From: Calothrix sp. C42_A2020_038 | GTDB lineage: Bacteria; Cyanobacteriota; Cyanobacteriia; Cyanobacteriales; Nostocaceae | DNA: 64,000 nt | Reading direction: 5' to 3' | Assembly: GCA_015272395.1 (NCBI GenBank) | Contig: JACYLQ010000022.1 | Coordinates: 310,001 to 374,000 of the forward strand | In this document: one piece after another, positions 26,668 through 36,462 of the stretch | How the letters are laid out: each line of letters begins with the position of its first letter | How positions within the stretch are numbered: the first letter of the stretch is position 1 | Position numbers and translations under genes: made by a program | The notes under the pieces: model-generated | Seen by the model: the letters and a program-made list of their open reading frames with translations, nothing else | Database searches by the model: none | Told to the model about the DNA's origin: nothing

Positions 26668-27873
26668 TCAAAAACTCCCATGCTGTTTTGATAGTAAAGG
26701 CAAAGTTACAGTAAAAGTCGTACCAACTTCAAGCTGACTGGAAACCAATATCTTACCACCATGTGCATCAACACATTTTTTAACAATTGATAGTCCCAAA
26801 CCAGTACCGGGTATTCCAGCAACATTGTCCGCGCGGTGGAAAGGTTGAAAAATTTTGGGTAAATCTTCTTCTGGTATACCGATTCCTGAGTCTTGTATTT
26901 GGAAAATTACTTGGTTTCCATCTTTTAGTAACTCAAATCTAACATCACTACCTTCTGGAGAATATTTGATTGCATTACTAAGTAGATTACTTAAAATATG
27001 CCTCAGTAAGTTTTCATCTCCTAATCCAATACAGGGAGTGCTAGCTTTAAAGATTAAGTTGATATGCTTTTCTGCAAGTGTTAGCTGTAATTCCTCGATT
27101 AGATAACGGCAAAATTGTTCTAAATTGATTTCAACAAATTCACAGTTAATTTTTCCGGAATCGGCTTTACCAATAAATGATGCTTCATCTAATAGCTGTG
27201 CCATATTTTTAATTGCGGAACGTATTAACTTAAAGTGCGAGAGTTTTTTTTCTTCTGATAGTCTATCTTGATTGTTCTGTAATAACCCTGCTGCCAATAA
27301 TATTGTATTCAAAGGATTGCGAATATCGTGCGACAACATTGAGACAAATTCGCTCTTAAACTCGTTGATTTCTTGCTTTTTAATCAGTTCTGCTGTATAT
27401 TCCTCCACACGCATTTCTAAAGTATGGTTAACAGCACGTAGATTTTCTAACGCTTGCTTACGTTCGATAGCATATCGTAAAGAGCGCAACAGCATCGAAC
27501 CATTGATCTGACGTTTGATTAAATAATCTTGGGCACCTTGTCGCACCGCTTCGACAGCTAATTCTTCATCATTTGTATTAGTTAGTACAACAATTGGTAA
27601 ACTTGGCGCCTGATCTATTAAAGCTGGAAGCGAGTCAAGTCCTTGGCTATCAGGGAGCGTTAAGTCGAGTAAAACTATGTCAAATCGGCAGGAAACAGAT
27701 GTATTAATAGTTTTACACTGATTTAACTCTAACAGCGCATCCCCTAAGCGCTTGACATGTAAAAACGAAAACTCTTTTGATGTGTTTGTGGCGCCAGTCA
27801 GCAACTCTTGTAACAATCTAGCCTCTGCTAAATTATCTTCAATTAACAAGATTTTGACTAAGCTTTCAACCAT
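26668..27873 (-). CDS. Receiver-histidine kinase hybrid
   Basis: A 401-residue signalling protein with an N-terminal receiver domain (phospho-acceptor Asp70 in VLLDLTLPD) and a linker helix. HisKA follows with His182 (SMLSHDIRNPLNT), then a HATPase_c domain (N box NLLSNAIKYSPEG, GIGIPEED, GTGLGLSIVKK). This order suggests that it receives phosphate from another kinase and then acts as a kinase itself. It lies 155 bp downstream of the Rcp1-like regulator on the same strand, across a heptad-repeat tract, so it probably belongs to the phytochrome pathway or operon. Confidence 0.92.
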   Translation of the reverse strand: MVESLVKILLIEDNLAEARLLQELLTGATNTSKEFSFLHVKRLGDALLELNQCKTINTSVSCRFDIVLLDLTLPDSQGLDSLPALIDQAPSLPIVVLTNTNDEELAVEAVRQGAQDYLIKRQINGSMLLRSLRYAIERKQALENLRAVNHTLEMRVEEYTAELIKKQEINEFKSEFVSMLSHDIRNPLNTILLAAGLLQNNQDRLSEEKKLSHFKLIRSAIKNMAQLLDEASFIGKADSGKINCEFVEINLEQFCRYLIEELQLTLAEKHINLIFKASTPCIGLGDENLLRHILSNLLSNAIKYSPEGSDVRFELLKDGNQVIFQIQDSGIGIPEEDLPKIFQPFHRADNVAGIPGTGLGLSIVKKCVDAHGGKILVSSQLEVGTTFTVTLPLLSKQHGSF

Positions 27874-27888
27874 AAGATGTGAGAAGTT

Positions 27889-28028
27889 AGGAGACGCGAA
27901 GGCGCGGAGTTGTGAGTTGAGAGTGAGAAGTTAGTAGAGGAGGCACGATGTTCTTCGCGTCTGTGCAGTTAAAAGTTAGGAACTCATAACTCATAACTCA
28001 TAACTTTTAACTTCTAACTTCTAACTTT
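27889..28028. repeat. STRR heptad-repeat tract
   Basis: Repeats of GAGTTGT/GAGAAGTTAG followed by AACTCATAACTCATAAC and CTTCTAACTT fill the gap between two signalling genes. The two halves are roughly complementary, so the tract can fold into a long hairpin. Confidence 0.75.
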
Positions 28029-28472
28029 TTACTCAATGGGTAAAGTAACTACTGAGAGCCAAAAGTCCTCAATTATTTTGACTATTTGAAATAGCTGGCT
28101 GAGGTTACGAGACTTTGTAATATAACAGTTAACGTGTAAATCATAACTGTGATAAATATCCTCTTCATTGCTTGATGTTGTCAGTATAATAACGGGGATA
28201 CGACGTAGTTTTGGGTCTCCCTTAATCTCAGCCAGAACTTCGCGACCGTCTTTTCTGGGTAAGTTTAAATCGAGCAATATTAAATCTGGACGCAGTGCAT
28301 CTTTATACTCGCCTTCTTGGTGTAGATACGCCATTGCATCTACACCATCACGGGCAGTAATAACTTGATGGGGAAGTACACTATTTTTCAATACTTCTTG
28401 GATAAGACGAATATCGGCTTTATTGTCCTCGACCAAAAATATTGTTTTGGACTTTGCGTCCTCTCCGCTCAC
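28029..28472 (-). CDS. rcp1: Rcp1-like phytochrome response regulator
   Basis: A 147-residue single-domain receiver, the normal partner of a Cph1 phytochrome. The chosen start is a GTG (MSGEDAKSKT) preceded by GGAGG; longer upstream frames run inside the kinase gene and are not needed. Acidic residues EDN (15-17), phospho-acceptor Asp68 (LLDLNLP), the TTS switch residues and Lys in ITKSRNL are all present. Its start overlaps the end of the phytochrome gene by 53 bp, implying translational coupling. Confidence 0.92.
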   Translation of the reverse strand: MSGEDAKSKTIFLVEDNKADIRLIQEVLKNSVLPHQVITARDGVDAMAYLHQEGEYKDALRPDLILLDLNLPRKDGREVLAEIKGDPKLRRIPVIILTTSSNEEDIYHSYDLHVNCYITKSRNLSQLFQIVKIIEDFWLSVVTLPIE

Positions 28473-30729
28473 GTTCGCGTCCTCCAACGGGAAGTGTAAA
28501 GTAAAAAGTTGCGCCTTCTCCAAGTTTAGACTCAACCCAAATGCGTCCTCGATGACATTCGATGATTTTTTTGCAAATCGCCAGACCCATCCCAGTACCT
28601 GGGTACTCATCGCGCGTATGAAGGCGCTGAAAAATTACAAAGATACGTTCGCTGAATTTGGGGTCAATACCAATACCATTATCGTATACCGAGAATAGCC
28701 ACTCGTCTTCAAGTCGAGTTGTGGTGATGTGAATTTTGGGTGGTTGTTCACTATGGAATTTAATTGCATTCCCAACCAAGTTCTGGAACAACTGCATTAG
28801 CTGAGTACTATCTGCCATTACTGTTGGCAGATCCTCATAAGTAATTGTTGCTTTAGTTTCTGCGATGCGCTGACGTAAATGCGTTAAAGCTCGTTCTAAC
28901 GCTGTATTCACGTCTGTAAATTGAAATTCAGCTGCCTGCATATCGACTTTAGAGTAAGCCAATACATCATCAATTAAGGTTTGCATTAAGCTCACACCTT
29001 CGACAGCGTAATTAATAAACTCGCTGGCATCCTCATCGAGTGCATTACGATAGCGCATCTCTAATAACTGTACATAGTTTGCCACCTGGTTTAATGGTTC
29101 TTGCAAATCATGGGAGGCAACATAAGCAAACTTTTTCAACTCCGCGTTAGATAATTCTAAATCATGCGCTAATTGGGCTAATTCGTCAGCTTGGCGTAGT
29201 ACAATATTAACAATTGCTTTGCGTAATTCTAAGGCTGCTTTTACTTCGACTAACTGCCAAGGTAATGAAGTCAATCTTACTGTTTGTTTCCACAGTTCAA
29301 ATGATTTACGTGGGCGTAAGCGAAGATTTCCTTCTGCTTGGCTTAACTCAAAGGCATTATTTGGGTCTCCACCCCAATTTACTGTTTGTATGACTTCTGG
29401 GCGGAACCATAACACATAATTTCGTTTAGAAATTGGAATTGCTAGTAATCCACTGGCAACATTTTTGTATTTTTCCGCATCAGCGTAATGTTGTGGCAGC
29501 GAATTTGTGTAAAATATCTCTTCTTCTACATTGTTTTGCAGCCATTGAACAAGATAGTTTAAGTCTTCTTCTTTGGGGGTATCACCAATCAATGTATATC
29601 TCCCAGCAAAATAAACGGCGGCACCTCGCGCGCCAGTTAAATCAAGTAAATTTGGTTGATGCTGTACTAAACCATCAACAAAATTTTCCGCTTGCGACAT
29701 ATATTCAACCAACTGAGATTGAATATGGGCAAGTTGCATTCTATAATCGTAATCCTCGCTTTCTTCACGCGCGGAGATTTCGGAGAATATTACCCTTCCC
29801 AAGAACTCGCAAGCTTTACGCAATTCGTAAGAGACATATTTAGGTGTTTGATGGTGACATGCGATTAATCCCCATAGTTGACCGTCTTTAATTAGAGATA
29901 TCGTCAGCGATGCTCCTACGCCCATATTATGTAAATATTCAATATGGCAAGGTGAAGCACTTCTGAGAATCGAATTAGTTAAATTTACGGCTGATTCAGT
30001 GATGGGATTTTGGGCTGGAACTACTCCTACTGGTTCAGCATGAGTATTGGGAATTAAGCGAATCCAATTTGAAGCAAATAATTTACGCGCGGGTTTTGGA
30101 ATATCAGATTCTGGGTAATGTAATCCCAAATACGACTCTAAATGGCTGAGTTTTTCTTCACCAATTACTGAACCATGTCCATCGTGGTCAAACTTATATA
30201 GCATTACTCGGTCAAACCCAGTAATTTTTCTGACTTCCTGCACAATAATTTGGCAAAAATCATGGAGATTGGTAGTTGACTCAAGTCGGTTGATTGAAGT
30301 ACGTGCTAAATGGTAAAAGCTTAAGAATGGAATGTTTTCGTGTGCAAAGGTTGGTTCTAATTCTAAAAGCAAGAAACCTTCTTCACTGCGATGAAAAATC
30401 GCATCAAAAACTGCATAATCATCACCTTTTTTCCGCACCCAAATTTTGGTCGGGTTCAAATAATCCAGATTTTCAGCTTGTAACCCTGTTTGAATTTGTT
30501 CTACTTGGAAAGGGTCAAGTAAATCAAATAATGTCCCTTGTAGTAAATCTGACTCAGCTATACCGAAGTGAGTATACACATTGCTACTCACTTGTAAAAT
30601 CTTTAAATCTGGCTCCTGCAAAACAATTAAAACACCGTGCGGTTGAATTTGAGTATTGAGATGAATTGGCGCCTCTTTGAGTTGCTGTGCCCAGTTTATG
30701 TCTTTTACCCTTGCATCATTAATCATCAT
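28420..30729 (-). CDS. cph1: Cyanobacterial phytochrome histidine kinase (Cph1 type)
   Basis: A 769-residue red/far-red photoreceptor with PAS (about 15-125), GAF (about 145-315), PHY (about 335-500), HisKA and HATPase_c domains. The bilin attachment cysteine is Cys261 (SPCHIEYLHNMG), equivalent to Cph1 Cys259. The bacteriophytochrome N-terminal cysteine is absent, so phycocyanobilin is the likely chromophore. The DIP motif is at 209-211 (YPESDIP), the PHY tongue WGG and PRKSF at about 452-454 and 473-477, and phospho-His540 in VASHDLQEP. The C-terminal 20 residues are basic and overlap rcp1. Confidence 0.96.
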   Translation of the reverse strand: MMINDARVKDINWAQQLKEAPIHLNTQIQPHGVLIVLQEPDLKILQVSSNVYTHFGIAESDLLQGTLFDLLDPFQVEQIQTGLQAENLDYLNPTKIWVRKKGDDYAVFDAIFHRSEEGFLLLELEPTFAHENIPFLSFYHLARTSINRLESTTNLHDFCQIIVQEVRKITGFDRVMLYKFDHDGHGSVIGEEKLSHLESYLGLHYPESDIPKPARKLFASNWIRLIPNTHAEPVGVVPAQNPITESAVNLTNSILRSASPCHIEYLHNMGVGASLTISLIKDGQLWGLIACHHQTPKYVSYELRKACEFLGRVIFSEISAREESEDYDYRMQLAHIQSQLVEYMSQAENFVDGLVQHQPNLLDLTGARGAAVYFAGRYTLIGDTPKEEDLNYLVQWLQNNVEEEIFYTNSLPQHYADAEKYKNVASGLLAIPISKRNYVLWFRPEVIQTVNWGGDPNNAFELSQAEGNLRLRPRKSFELWKQTVRLTSLPWQLVEVKAALELRKAIVNIVLRQADELAQLAHDLELSNAELKKFAYVASHDLQEPLNQVANYVQLLEMRYRNALDEDASEFINYAVEGVSLMQTLIDDVLAYSKVDMQAAEFQFTDVNTALERALTHLRQRIAETKATITYEDLPTVMADSTQLMQLFQNLVGNAIKFHSEQPPKIHITTTRLEDEWLFSVYDNGIGIDPKFSERIFVIFQRLHTRDEYPGTGMGLAICKKIIECHRGRIWVESKLGEGATFYFTLPVGGRERERRGRKVQNNIFGRGQ

Positions 30730-31084
30730 AACTGTTCTCGATCCCCCAGGAAATGTTTGTATCTGTATAACACTGGCGCAAACTAAAAATCGAATCTGTA
30801 AATAGGGAGAAACTGAATCAAATAATTCAATTACTTGCTGAGAATTTTAAAAATACACATTAATATTGTTTTATTTTTCTAGCCATCTCAGATTCTAACA
30901 ACAAGTAAATTTACTGAGGGATAATAAATATTAAGTAATGATTATGATGACCCTAGCTATTGTTAAGTATTGAGTAGATATATGTAAAAAAGATAATAAT
31001 AATAAATAAAAAAATTTGCTAGTACAACTGGTGATAGGAAAAATCCAATAGTTAGACCCAGATAAATTACGAATTATCAAAAAA
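30730..31084. other. Spacer upstream of the phytochrome gene
   Basis: About 355 AT-rich bases between the phytochrome start and the end of the PMT gene. It is expected to hold the phytochrome promoter; no ORF or clear regulatory motif was noticed. Confidence 0.4.
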
Positions 31085-32599
31085 TTAAATCCAAGAATTA
31101 AACCACATTCGTAATTTATAAGCCTCTGAAGTCAGTGGCAAACCCAAATAAATTGGCAACCAGAATATAAAAGCTCCTATAATTAAAAATGTTACTGTTA
31201 CACCTACTGCACGTAACCAAAGCCTGTAACTACGAATGCACTGATCTACAACCCAAGCTACTGCCATAAAGGCAAATACTACTCCTGTCATGTAGTGGTA
31301 AATAAATAAACATCGGCTTACTTTCATCCACGGTACGATATTAACTAGATAATTTATTACTAAGTACAAAGCAATCCAAATATCGATTGTTAATTGCGGT
31401 ATTACTAAACGTTTCTGTTGTATCGAAGGCGCCGTAAAATCCCAAACAATTTTCCCGAATAAAAACACAATTGCTGCTAACCCAAACCACCATAAAAAAG
31501 GGTTACCCATTGCGTGAACATCGTAAATAACTTGACCTGCACCTTGGGGTAAGGGTGGACCAAATACGGGTAAAGGGTCTTGGAAACTTTGGGTGGTTTG
31601 GTAATAATACGCCATTGGTCTAATCATCAGGGGCCATTTGTACCAAGCTGCACAGTAAGGGTGAACATTGGCATTATTACCACCCATACGCTCGTGAAAC
31701 CCAAAGATTTGCTTATGAACCTCAATAAAATCGTACTTAGTGTCAAGTAGTAAGTGAGGAATCCAAATGAGGCTATAAGTAATGATAGGAAAAATTCCTA
31801 AATATATTAAAATTTGAAAAATATTTAATTGCGTAAGGTTTTGTAAGGAAGTTGGAGAATCTTGCTGATGATAGGCTTGTTTTCTCCAGTATGTAGCTCC
31901 TAAACTACCAAAGGCTGTATCGGTAGCTGTATGTTTATTTTCTTGCTCGCCATTATTTTGCTTGCTGCGTAAAAACTGCAATATCCAAGCTACTATCCAC
32001 AATCCATAAGTACCCAAGAGATACCATAAACCATTCCATTTTGTTGCAATTGAGGCGCCGAAACCAATACCTGCGGCAGCCAAATATAGATGGCGCCGTA
32101 ACTTGTGATGATTAAGTGATGAAAGTAACAAAAATTGACCAAGTAAACCGCAAATAACTATATACTGATTTATTAAGGCATAACGCGCTTCAACAATGAA
32201 AATTCCATCACAAGCTGTAAAGAACCCAGCGATTAAAGCAAAACTACGGTGGCGACTTATTTGATGAGCAATACCAGCAACAAGTAGCGGAATAAACGAA
32301 CCAGTGAAAGCATTCATCCAACGGTAAGCAAGCGGAGACATAAGCGAACCCGTTAGACTATTGACCTCATACCACCAAGGTATATGCTTACCAACCCAGA
32401 TACCAAGAGCAATAACTAATTTACCAAATGGTGGATGACCATCAAAAAAAGGAACACCTGTTAGATAGTCATTACCAAACTTGGCGTAATAGACTTCATC
32501 AAAAACAAGTGTATTAAATCTTCCCAGTCCCCAAAATCTTAAAGCGAGTGATAGCAAAAATATACTCACCAAGCCTATTTGAAACCATTTTTTAGTCAT
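31085..32599 (-). CDS. PMT-family dolichyl-phosphate-mannose protein mannosyltransferase
   Basis: A 504-residue GT39 membrane glycosyltransferase that would transfer mannose from a polyprenyl-phosphate donor to exported proteins. The acidic first-loop motif FDEVYYAK (about 34-41) and DGHPPFGKL (about 53-61) are diagnostic. About ten membrane helices follow, and the C-terminal PMT_4TMC part contains WPLMIRPMAYYY and a KVSRCLFIYHY region. A hydrophilic loop (about 215-245) carries low-complexity sequence. It lies 57 bp downstream of ppsA on the same strand, separated by GAGTTAG heptads. Confidence 0.9.
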   Translation of the reverse strand: MTKKWFQIGLVSIFLLSLALRFWGLGRFNTLVFDEVYYAKFGNDYLTGVPFFDGHPPFGKLVIALGIWVGKHIPWWYEVNSLTGSLMSPLAYRWMNAFTGSFIPLLVAGIAHQISRHRSFALIAGFFTACDGIFIVEARYALINQYIVICGLLGQFLLLSSLNHHKLRRHLYLAAAGIGFGASIATKWNGLWYLLGTYGLWIVAWILQFLRSKQNNGEQENKHTATDTAFGSLGATYWRKQAYHQQDSPTSLQNLTQLNIFQILIYLGIFPIITYSLIWIPHLLLDTKYDFIEVHKQIFGFHERMGGNNANVHPYCAAWYKWPLMIRPMAYYYQTTQSFQDPLPVFGPPLPQGAGQVIYDVHAMGNPFLWWFGLAAIVFLFGKIVWDFTAPSIQQKRLVIPQLTIDIWIALYLVINYLVNIVPWMKVSRCLFIYHYMTGVVFAFMAVAWVVDQCIRSYRLWLRAVGVTVTFLIIGAFIFWLPIYLGLPLTSEAYKLRMWFNSWI

Positions 32600-32668
32600 T
32601 AGTTAGGAGTTAGAGTTAGGAGTTAGAGTTAGGAGTTAGGAATAAACTGATAACTCCTAACTCACGAT
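32600..32668. repeat. STRR heptad-repeat tract
   Basis: Tandem TTAGGAG/TTAGAG units followed by the complementary CTCCTAACTCAC, between ppsA and the PMT gene. The last copies run into the 3' end of ppsA. Confidence 0.75.
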
Positions 32669-35098
32669 TTCTTCACCATGTTCTACTTTAGCGATTTCTA
32701 GCATTGTCTTCAAAACGGAATCAGGATTCAAGCTAATTGTGTTAATTCCTTCCTGAACTAAAAACTGGGCAAATTCAGGATAGTCACTTGGCGCCTGTCC
32801 ACAAATACCGATTTTACGATTTTTGCGTTTAGCTGCCTGGATTACCATTTTGATCATTCGCTTGACACCTTCGCTGCGTTCATCAAATAATCTTGCGACT
32901 AAAGACGAATCTCTATCAATGCCTAATGTTAGCTGCGTTAAGTCATTGGAACCAATCGAGAATCCATCGAACACGTCAGCAAACTCATCTGCCATGATGA
33001 TATTGTTGGGCAACTCACACATTACATAAACTAGTAGACCTTGTTCACCTTGTTTTAATCCATTTTTAGCCATTTCTTGAAGTACTAATCTTCCTTCGTC
33101 AGGAGTACGGCAAAACGGAATCATCGGGATTAGATTTGTTAAACCCATCTCATCGCGAGCAATTTTGATCGCACGGCATTCTAGTGCAAACGCCTCACTA
33201 TAGTTTCCATCATAATAACGTGCGGCGCCTCGCCATCCTAACATTGGGTTTTCTTCATCGGGTTCAAATTGTCTGCCACCAAGTAAATTAGCGTACTCGT
33301 TACTCTTAAAGTCCGACATCCGAACAATAACAGGTTTAGGATAAAACGCTGCTGCAATTGTGGCGATACCTTGTGTTAATTTATCAACAAAATACTGTGA
33401 TTTTTCAGTATAAAGCGCAGTCATCTCGGCTATTTTAGCTTTTACTGATTCGTCTTTTAACTCGTCATAACGTAGCAAAGCCATTGGGTGGGTTTGAATT
33501 TGGTTAGCAATAATAAATTCTGTACGCGCTAACCCAACTCCATCATTAGGAATCATCGATAATTTAAAGGCTTCTTGCGGATTGCCAACGTTCATTAAAA
33601 TTTGAGTACGAGTACGGGGTAAATTCTCCAAGGGTATTTCTTCAACTGCAAAAGGTAGTAACCCATCGTAAACTCGTCCTTGTTCACCTTCTGCACAAGA
33701 GACTGTTACGGATTGACCTGTTTTTAATACTTGTGTTGCATTACCACATCCAACTATCGCAGGAACTCCTAATTCGCGTGCAATAATTGCGGCATGACAC
33801 GTTCTTCCCCCAGAGTTAGTAACAATAGCACTCGCACGCTTCATAATTGGTTCCCAGTCAGGGTCAGTTCTATCTGTAACTAGTATTTCCCCTAATTGAA
33901 ACTCATCGATCTTAGTTGTATCAACAATTACCTTTACTTTGCCTTGGTTAATAATTTCTCCAACTGCACGTCCTGTAACTAAGGGACTATTTGTTTTTCC
34001 TGAAAGCTTATATGTTTTTAAAATTGCATAATTTTTCTGTGACTGCACAGTTTCTGGACGTGCTTGCACTATAAATAATTGATTAGTAATACCGTCTTTG
34101 GCCCATTCAATATCCATCGGGCTATAGGCGCCATTAATCTGTGAGTAATGGTCTTCAATTAAACACGCCCAATTTGCTAGTTGTAATACTTCATCATCAG
34201 TAAGGGCAAATTTGTTTTGATCGACTGTAGATACTGGTATATTTTTAGTCGATGTTGAGCCTTCTTCGTACACCATCTTAAGGTTTTTACTACCCAATTT
34301 CTTATCTATAATGGGTCGAAATCCAGCTTTCAATGTTGGCTTAAACACATAGTATTCGTCAGGATTGACGTTGCCTTGGACAAGGTTTTCACCTAATCCG
34401 TAAGCAGCATTAATCAGTACAGCATTTTCAAATCCTGTTTCAGTGTCGATACTAAACATTACCCCCGATGTTGCTAAGTCGGAACGCACCATTTTTTGCA
34501 CCCCAACAGCAAGGGCAACATCAAAATGGTTAAAGTTTTTGGCTTCACGATACGATATCGCTCGGTCAGTGAATATTGAAGCGAAGCAACGATGACAAGC
34601 ATTCAAAACAGCTTCAATACCTGTGATATTCAAATACGTATCTTGTTGTCCCGCGAAACTGGCATCGGGCAAATCCTCAGCGGTTGCAGATGAACGAACT
34701 GCAACATCAGTATTTTCATGATACTGCTCGCAAAGTTGTTGATAGGCACCTGCAATCGCATCCTCTAAATCTTGGGGGAAGGGTGTATTCATCACCAATG
34801 CGCGCGCTTGCTCTCCTATATATTTAAGATTATTAATATCTTCAATATTAAGATCAGCAAACAGCTTGCGAAGTTGTTCTTCTAACTTTTTGGACTCGAT
34901 AAAATACTGATACGCATATGCAGTGGTGGCAAAACCATTCGGAACATTTACACCCCTAGGTTTGAGTTGCTGAATCATTTCTCCTAATGAGGCATTTTTA
35001 CCACCGACAAAGGCAATATCTTTTATACCAACATCTTCAAACCAAAGTATAAAAACTTGTTCTTTGGAGGAGCGAGATAAAGTTTTGGCTATTACCAT
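32657..35098 (-). CDS. ppsA: Phosphoenolpyruvate synthase
   Basis: PpsA makes PEP, AMP and Pi from pyruvate and ATP, a gluconeogenic step. The 813-residue product (ATG at 35098, with GGGAGG nine bases upstream) has the ATP-grasp PPDK_N domain (FVGGKNASLGEM near the start, RSSATAEDLPDASFAGQQ). The mobile phosphohistidine domain follows (GGRTCHAAIIARELG), then the TIM-barrel PEP domain (GVGLARTEF, FSIGSNDLTQL, GICGQAPSD). Length and motifs are complete. A longer frame reaches 35122, but its start lacks a ribosome site. Confidence 0.96.
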   Translation of the reverse strand: MVIAKTLSRSSKEQVFILWFEDVGIKDIAFVGGKNASLGEMIQQLKPRGVNVPNGFATTAYAYQYFIESKKLEEQLRKLFADLNIEDINNLKYIGEQARALVMNTPFPQDLEDAIAGAYQQLCEQYHENTDVAVRSSATAEDLPDASFAGQQDTYLNITGIEAVLNACHRCFASIFTDRAISYREAKNFNHFDVALAVGVQKMVRSDLATSGVMFSIDTETGFENAVLINAAYGLGENLVQGNVNPDEYYVFKPTLKAGFRPIIDKKLGSKNLKMVYEEGSTSTKNIPVSTVDQNKFALTDDEVLQLANWACLIEDHYSQINGAYSPMDIEWAKDGITNQLFIVQARPETVQSQKNYAILKTYKLSGKTNSPLVTGRAVGEIINQGKVKVIVDTTKIDEFQLGEILVTDRTDPDWEPIMKRASAIVTNSGGRTCHAAIIARELGVPAIVGCGNATQVLKTGQSVTVSCAEGEQGRVYDGLLPFAVEEIPLENLPRTRTQILMNVGNPQEAFKLSMIPNDGVGLARTEFIIANQIQTHPMALLRYDELKDESVKAKIAEMTALYTEKSQYFVDKLTQGIATIAAAFYPKPVIVRMSDFKSNEYANLLGGRQFEPDEENPMLGWRGAARYYDGNYSEAFALECRAIKIARDEMGLTNLIPMIPFCRTPDEGRLVLQEMAKNGLKQGEQGLLVYVMCELPNNIIMADEFADVFDGFSIGSNDLTQLTLGIDRDSSLVARLFDERSEGVKRMIKMVIQAAKRKNRKIGICGQAPSDYPEFAQFLVQEGINTISLNPDSVLKTMLEIAKVEHGEEIVS

Positions 35099-35328
35099 CA
35101 GTAGATACCTCCCATAAAACATGGTTATAGGGAAATACTCCCTTATGTTGGGTATATCACATGCAACCTAAATTTGCCTTATCAATTCTTTTGAGCTTTT
35201 GTTCGTAATTGATAATATATGTATAATTTAATACTTTTAATCAGTAATTTTTAATACGAAGAATGTTACCTAAAGGAACTGCGATAAAGTGCTTACTGTC
35301 TTATCCTTGAAGACAGGTAGATAAAGAA

Positions 35329-36285
35329 GTGGGTGAGATAGTGTATTTTAGTGTTGTTATTCCGACTTATAACCGTAAACCTATATTAGAGAAATGCTTA
35401 CAGGCATTAGAAATACAACAACTTAGTCCATCAAGTGTGGTCGAAGGGTATGAGGTTGTTGTAGTTGATGATGGTTCAACAGATGGCACATTAGAGTGGC
35501 TAAATTCAAACCATGCTGAATTTCCACATGTGCGAGTCTTTGAGCAGAACCATGCCGGACCAGCCGCCGCGCGTAATTTAGGAGTTGAGAAAGCTGCTGG
35601 CGATACAATAATTTTTATAGATAGTGATTTAGTTGTCACTGAGACCTTTTTGCAGTCTCATGCGAATGCTTTAGTTGAAGGAAAAGCTCAACTTGGCAGC
35701 GATAGATTTTTTACTTACGGCGCCGTCATTAATACGGCAAATTTTGATAACCCAACTTCTGAACCGTATAAAATTACAGATTTTTCAGCCGCTTTCTTTG
35801 CGACAGGGAATGTTGCCATACCTAAACATTGGCTCTTAAAAGCAGGATTATTCGATACAGGGTTCCAACTTTATGGTTGGGAAGATTTAGAATTAGGGGT
35901 TCGTCTCAAAAACCTTGGTTTAAAACTAATCAAATGCCCGCAAGCAGTAGGGTATCACTGGCACCCACCATTTAACACAGAGCAAATTCCGAATTTGATC
36001 GATAAAGAAATTCAGCGCGGACGGATGGGGGTTTTATTCTATCAAAAGCATCCGACTTGGGAAGTGCGAATGATGATTCAAATGACTTGGTTACATCGTT
36101 TGCTATGGGGAACACTTTCTTTGAATGGTTTATTGAACGAACGGACAATGCTACCACTGCTACAGTGGTTGATTAGTATTGGCAGATCGCAGTTAGCTTT
36201 AGAACTAGCTAGGATTTTTCTGAATTGGTACAACGTCAAAGGAGTTTATCAGGCATATTCAGAAATGAAATTCAAAGGAGCATAA
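35329..36285 (+). CDS. Family 2 glycosyltransferase
   Basis: A 318-residue GT-A enzyme. The nucleotide-sugar motif VVIPTYNRKPILEKCL opens the protein and VVVDDGSTDGT follows. FIDSDLVVT supplies the DxD-like metal site, and GWEDLELGVRLKNLG near 185 supplies the catalytic ED motif. A C-terminal helical part follows without clear membrane span. The frame starts at GTG; another GTG four codons later (VYFSVVIPT) is equally close to the domain. Donor and acceptor are unknown. It precedes rpsB, with a 177-bp gap. Confidence 0.88.
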   Translation: MGEIVYFSVVIPTYNRKPILEKCLQALEIQQLSPSSVVEGYEVVVVDDGSTDGTLEWLNSNHAEFPHVRVFEQNHAGPAAARNLGVEKAAGDTIIFIDSDLVVTETFLQSHANALVEGKAQLGSDRFFTYGAVINTANFDNPTSEPYKITDFSAAFFATGNVAIPKHWLLKAGLFDTGFQLYGWEDLELGVRLKNLGLKLIKCPQAVGYHWHPPFNTEQIPNLIDKEIQRGRMGVLFYQKHPTWEVRMMIQMTWLHRLLWGTLSLNGLLNERTMLPLLQWLISIGRSQLALELARIFLNWYNVKGVYQAYSEMKFKGA

Positions 36286-36462
36286 CGAAGGTAGGGTGTA
36301 AACACGCTTATTTTTTCCAGCAAACTCGCCATTAATGCCTCTTGAAAAATGTGTTAACCTTATATGGTTCTTTAAATTCCACACATCCTGGAATTCGGGT
36401 GTTTTCACTATTGAAGATACGCCGGGATGGAGGTTTAACCCGAATCGGAGAAAAAATAAGCT
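36286..36462 (+). promoter_or_regulatory. Leader region of rpsB
   Basis: A 177-bp spacer between the glycosyltransferase and rpsB. It contains inverted segments (TTCCACACATCCTGGAA) and a ribosome site, GGAG, 13 bp before ATG. It is likely the rpsB-tsf promoter and leader; whether S2 autoregulates through it cannot be told by eye. Confidence 0.4.

Noticed and set aside
28473-28610. Extended N-terminus of the Rcp1-like regulator
   Set aside because: The extra residues are the kinase gene read in another frame; a GTG with GGAGG gives the normal receiver length.
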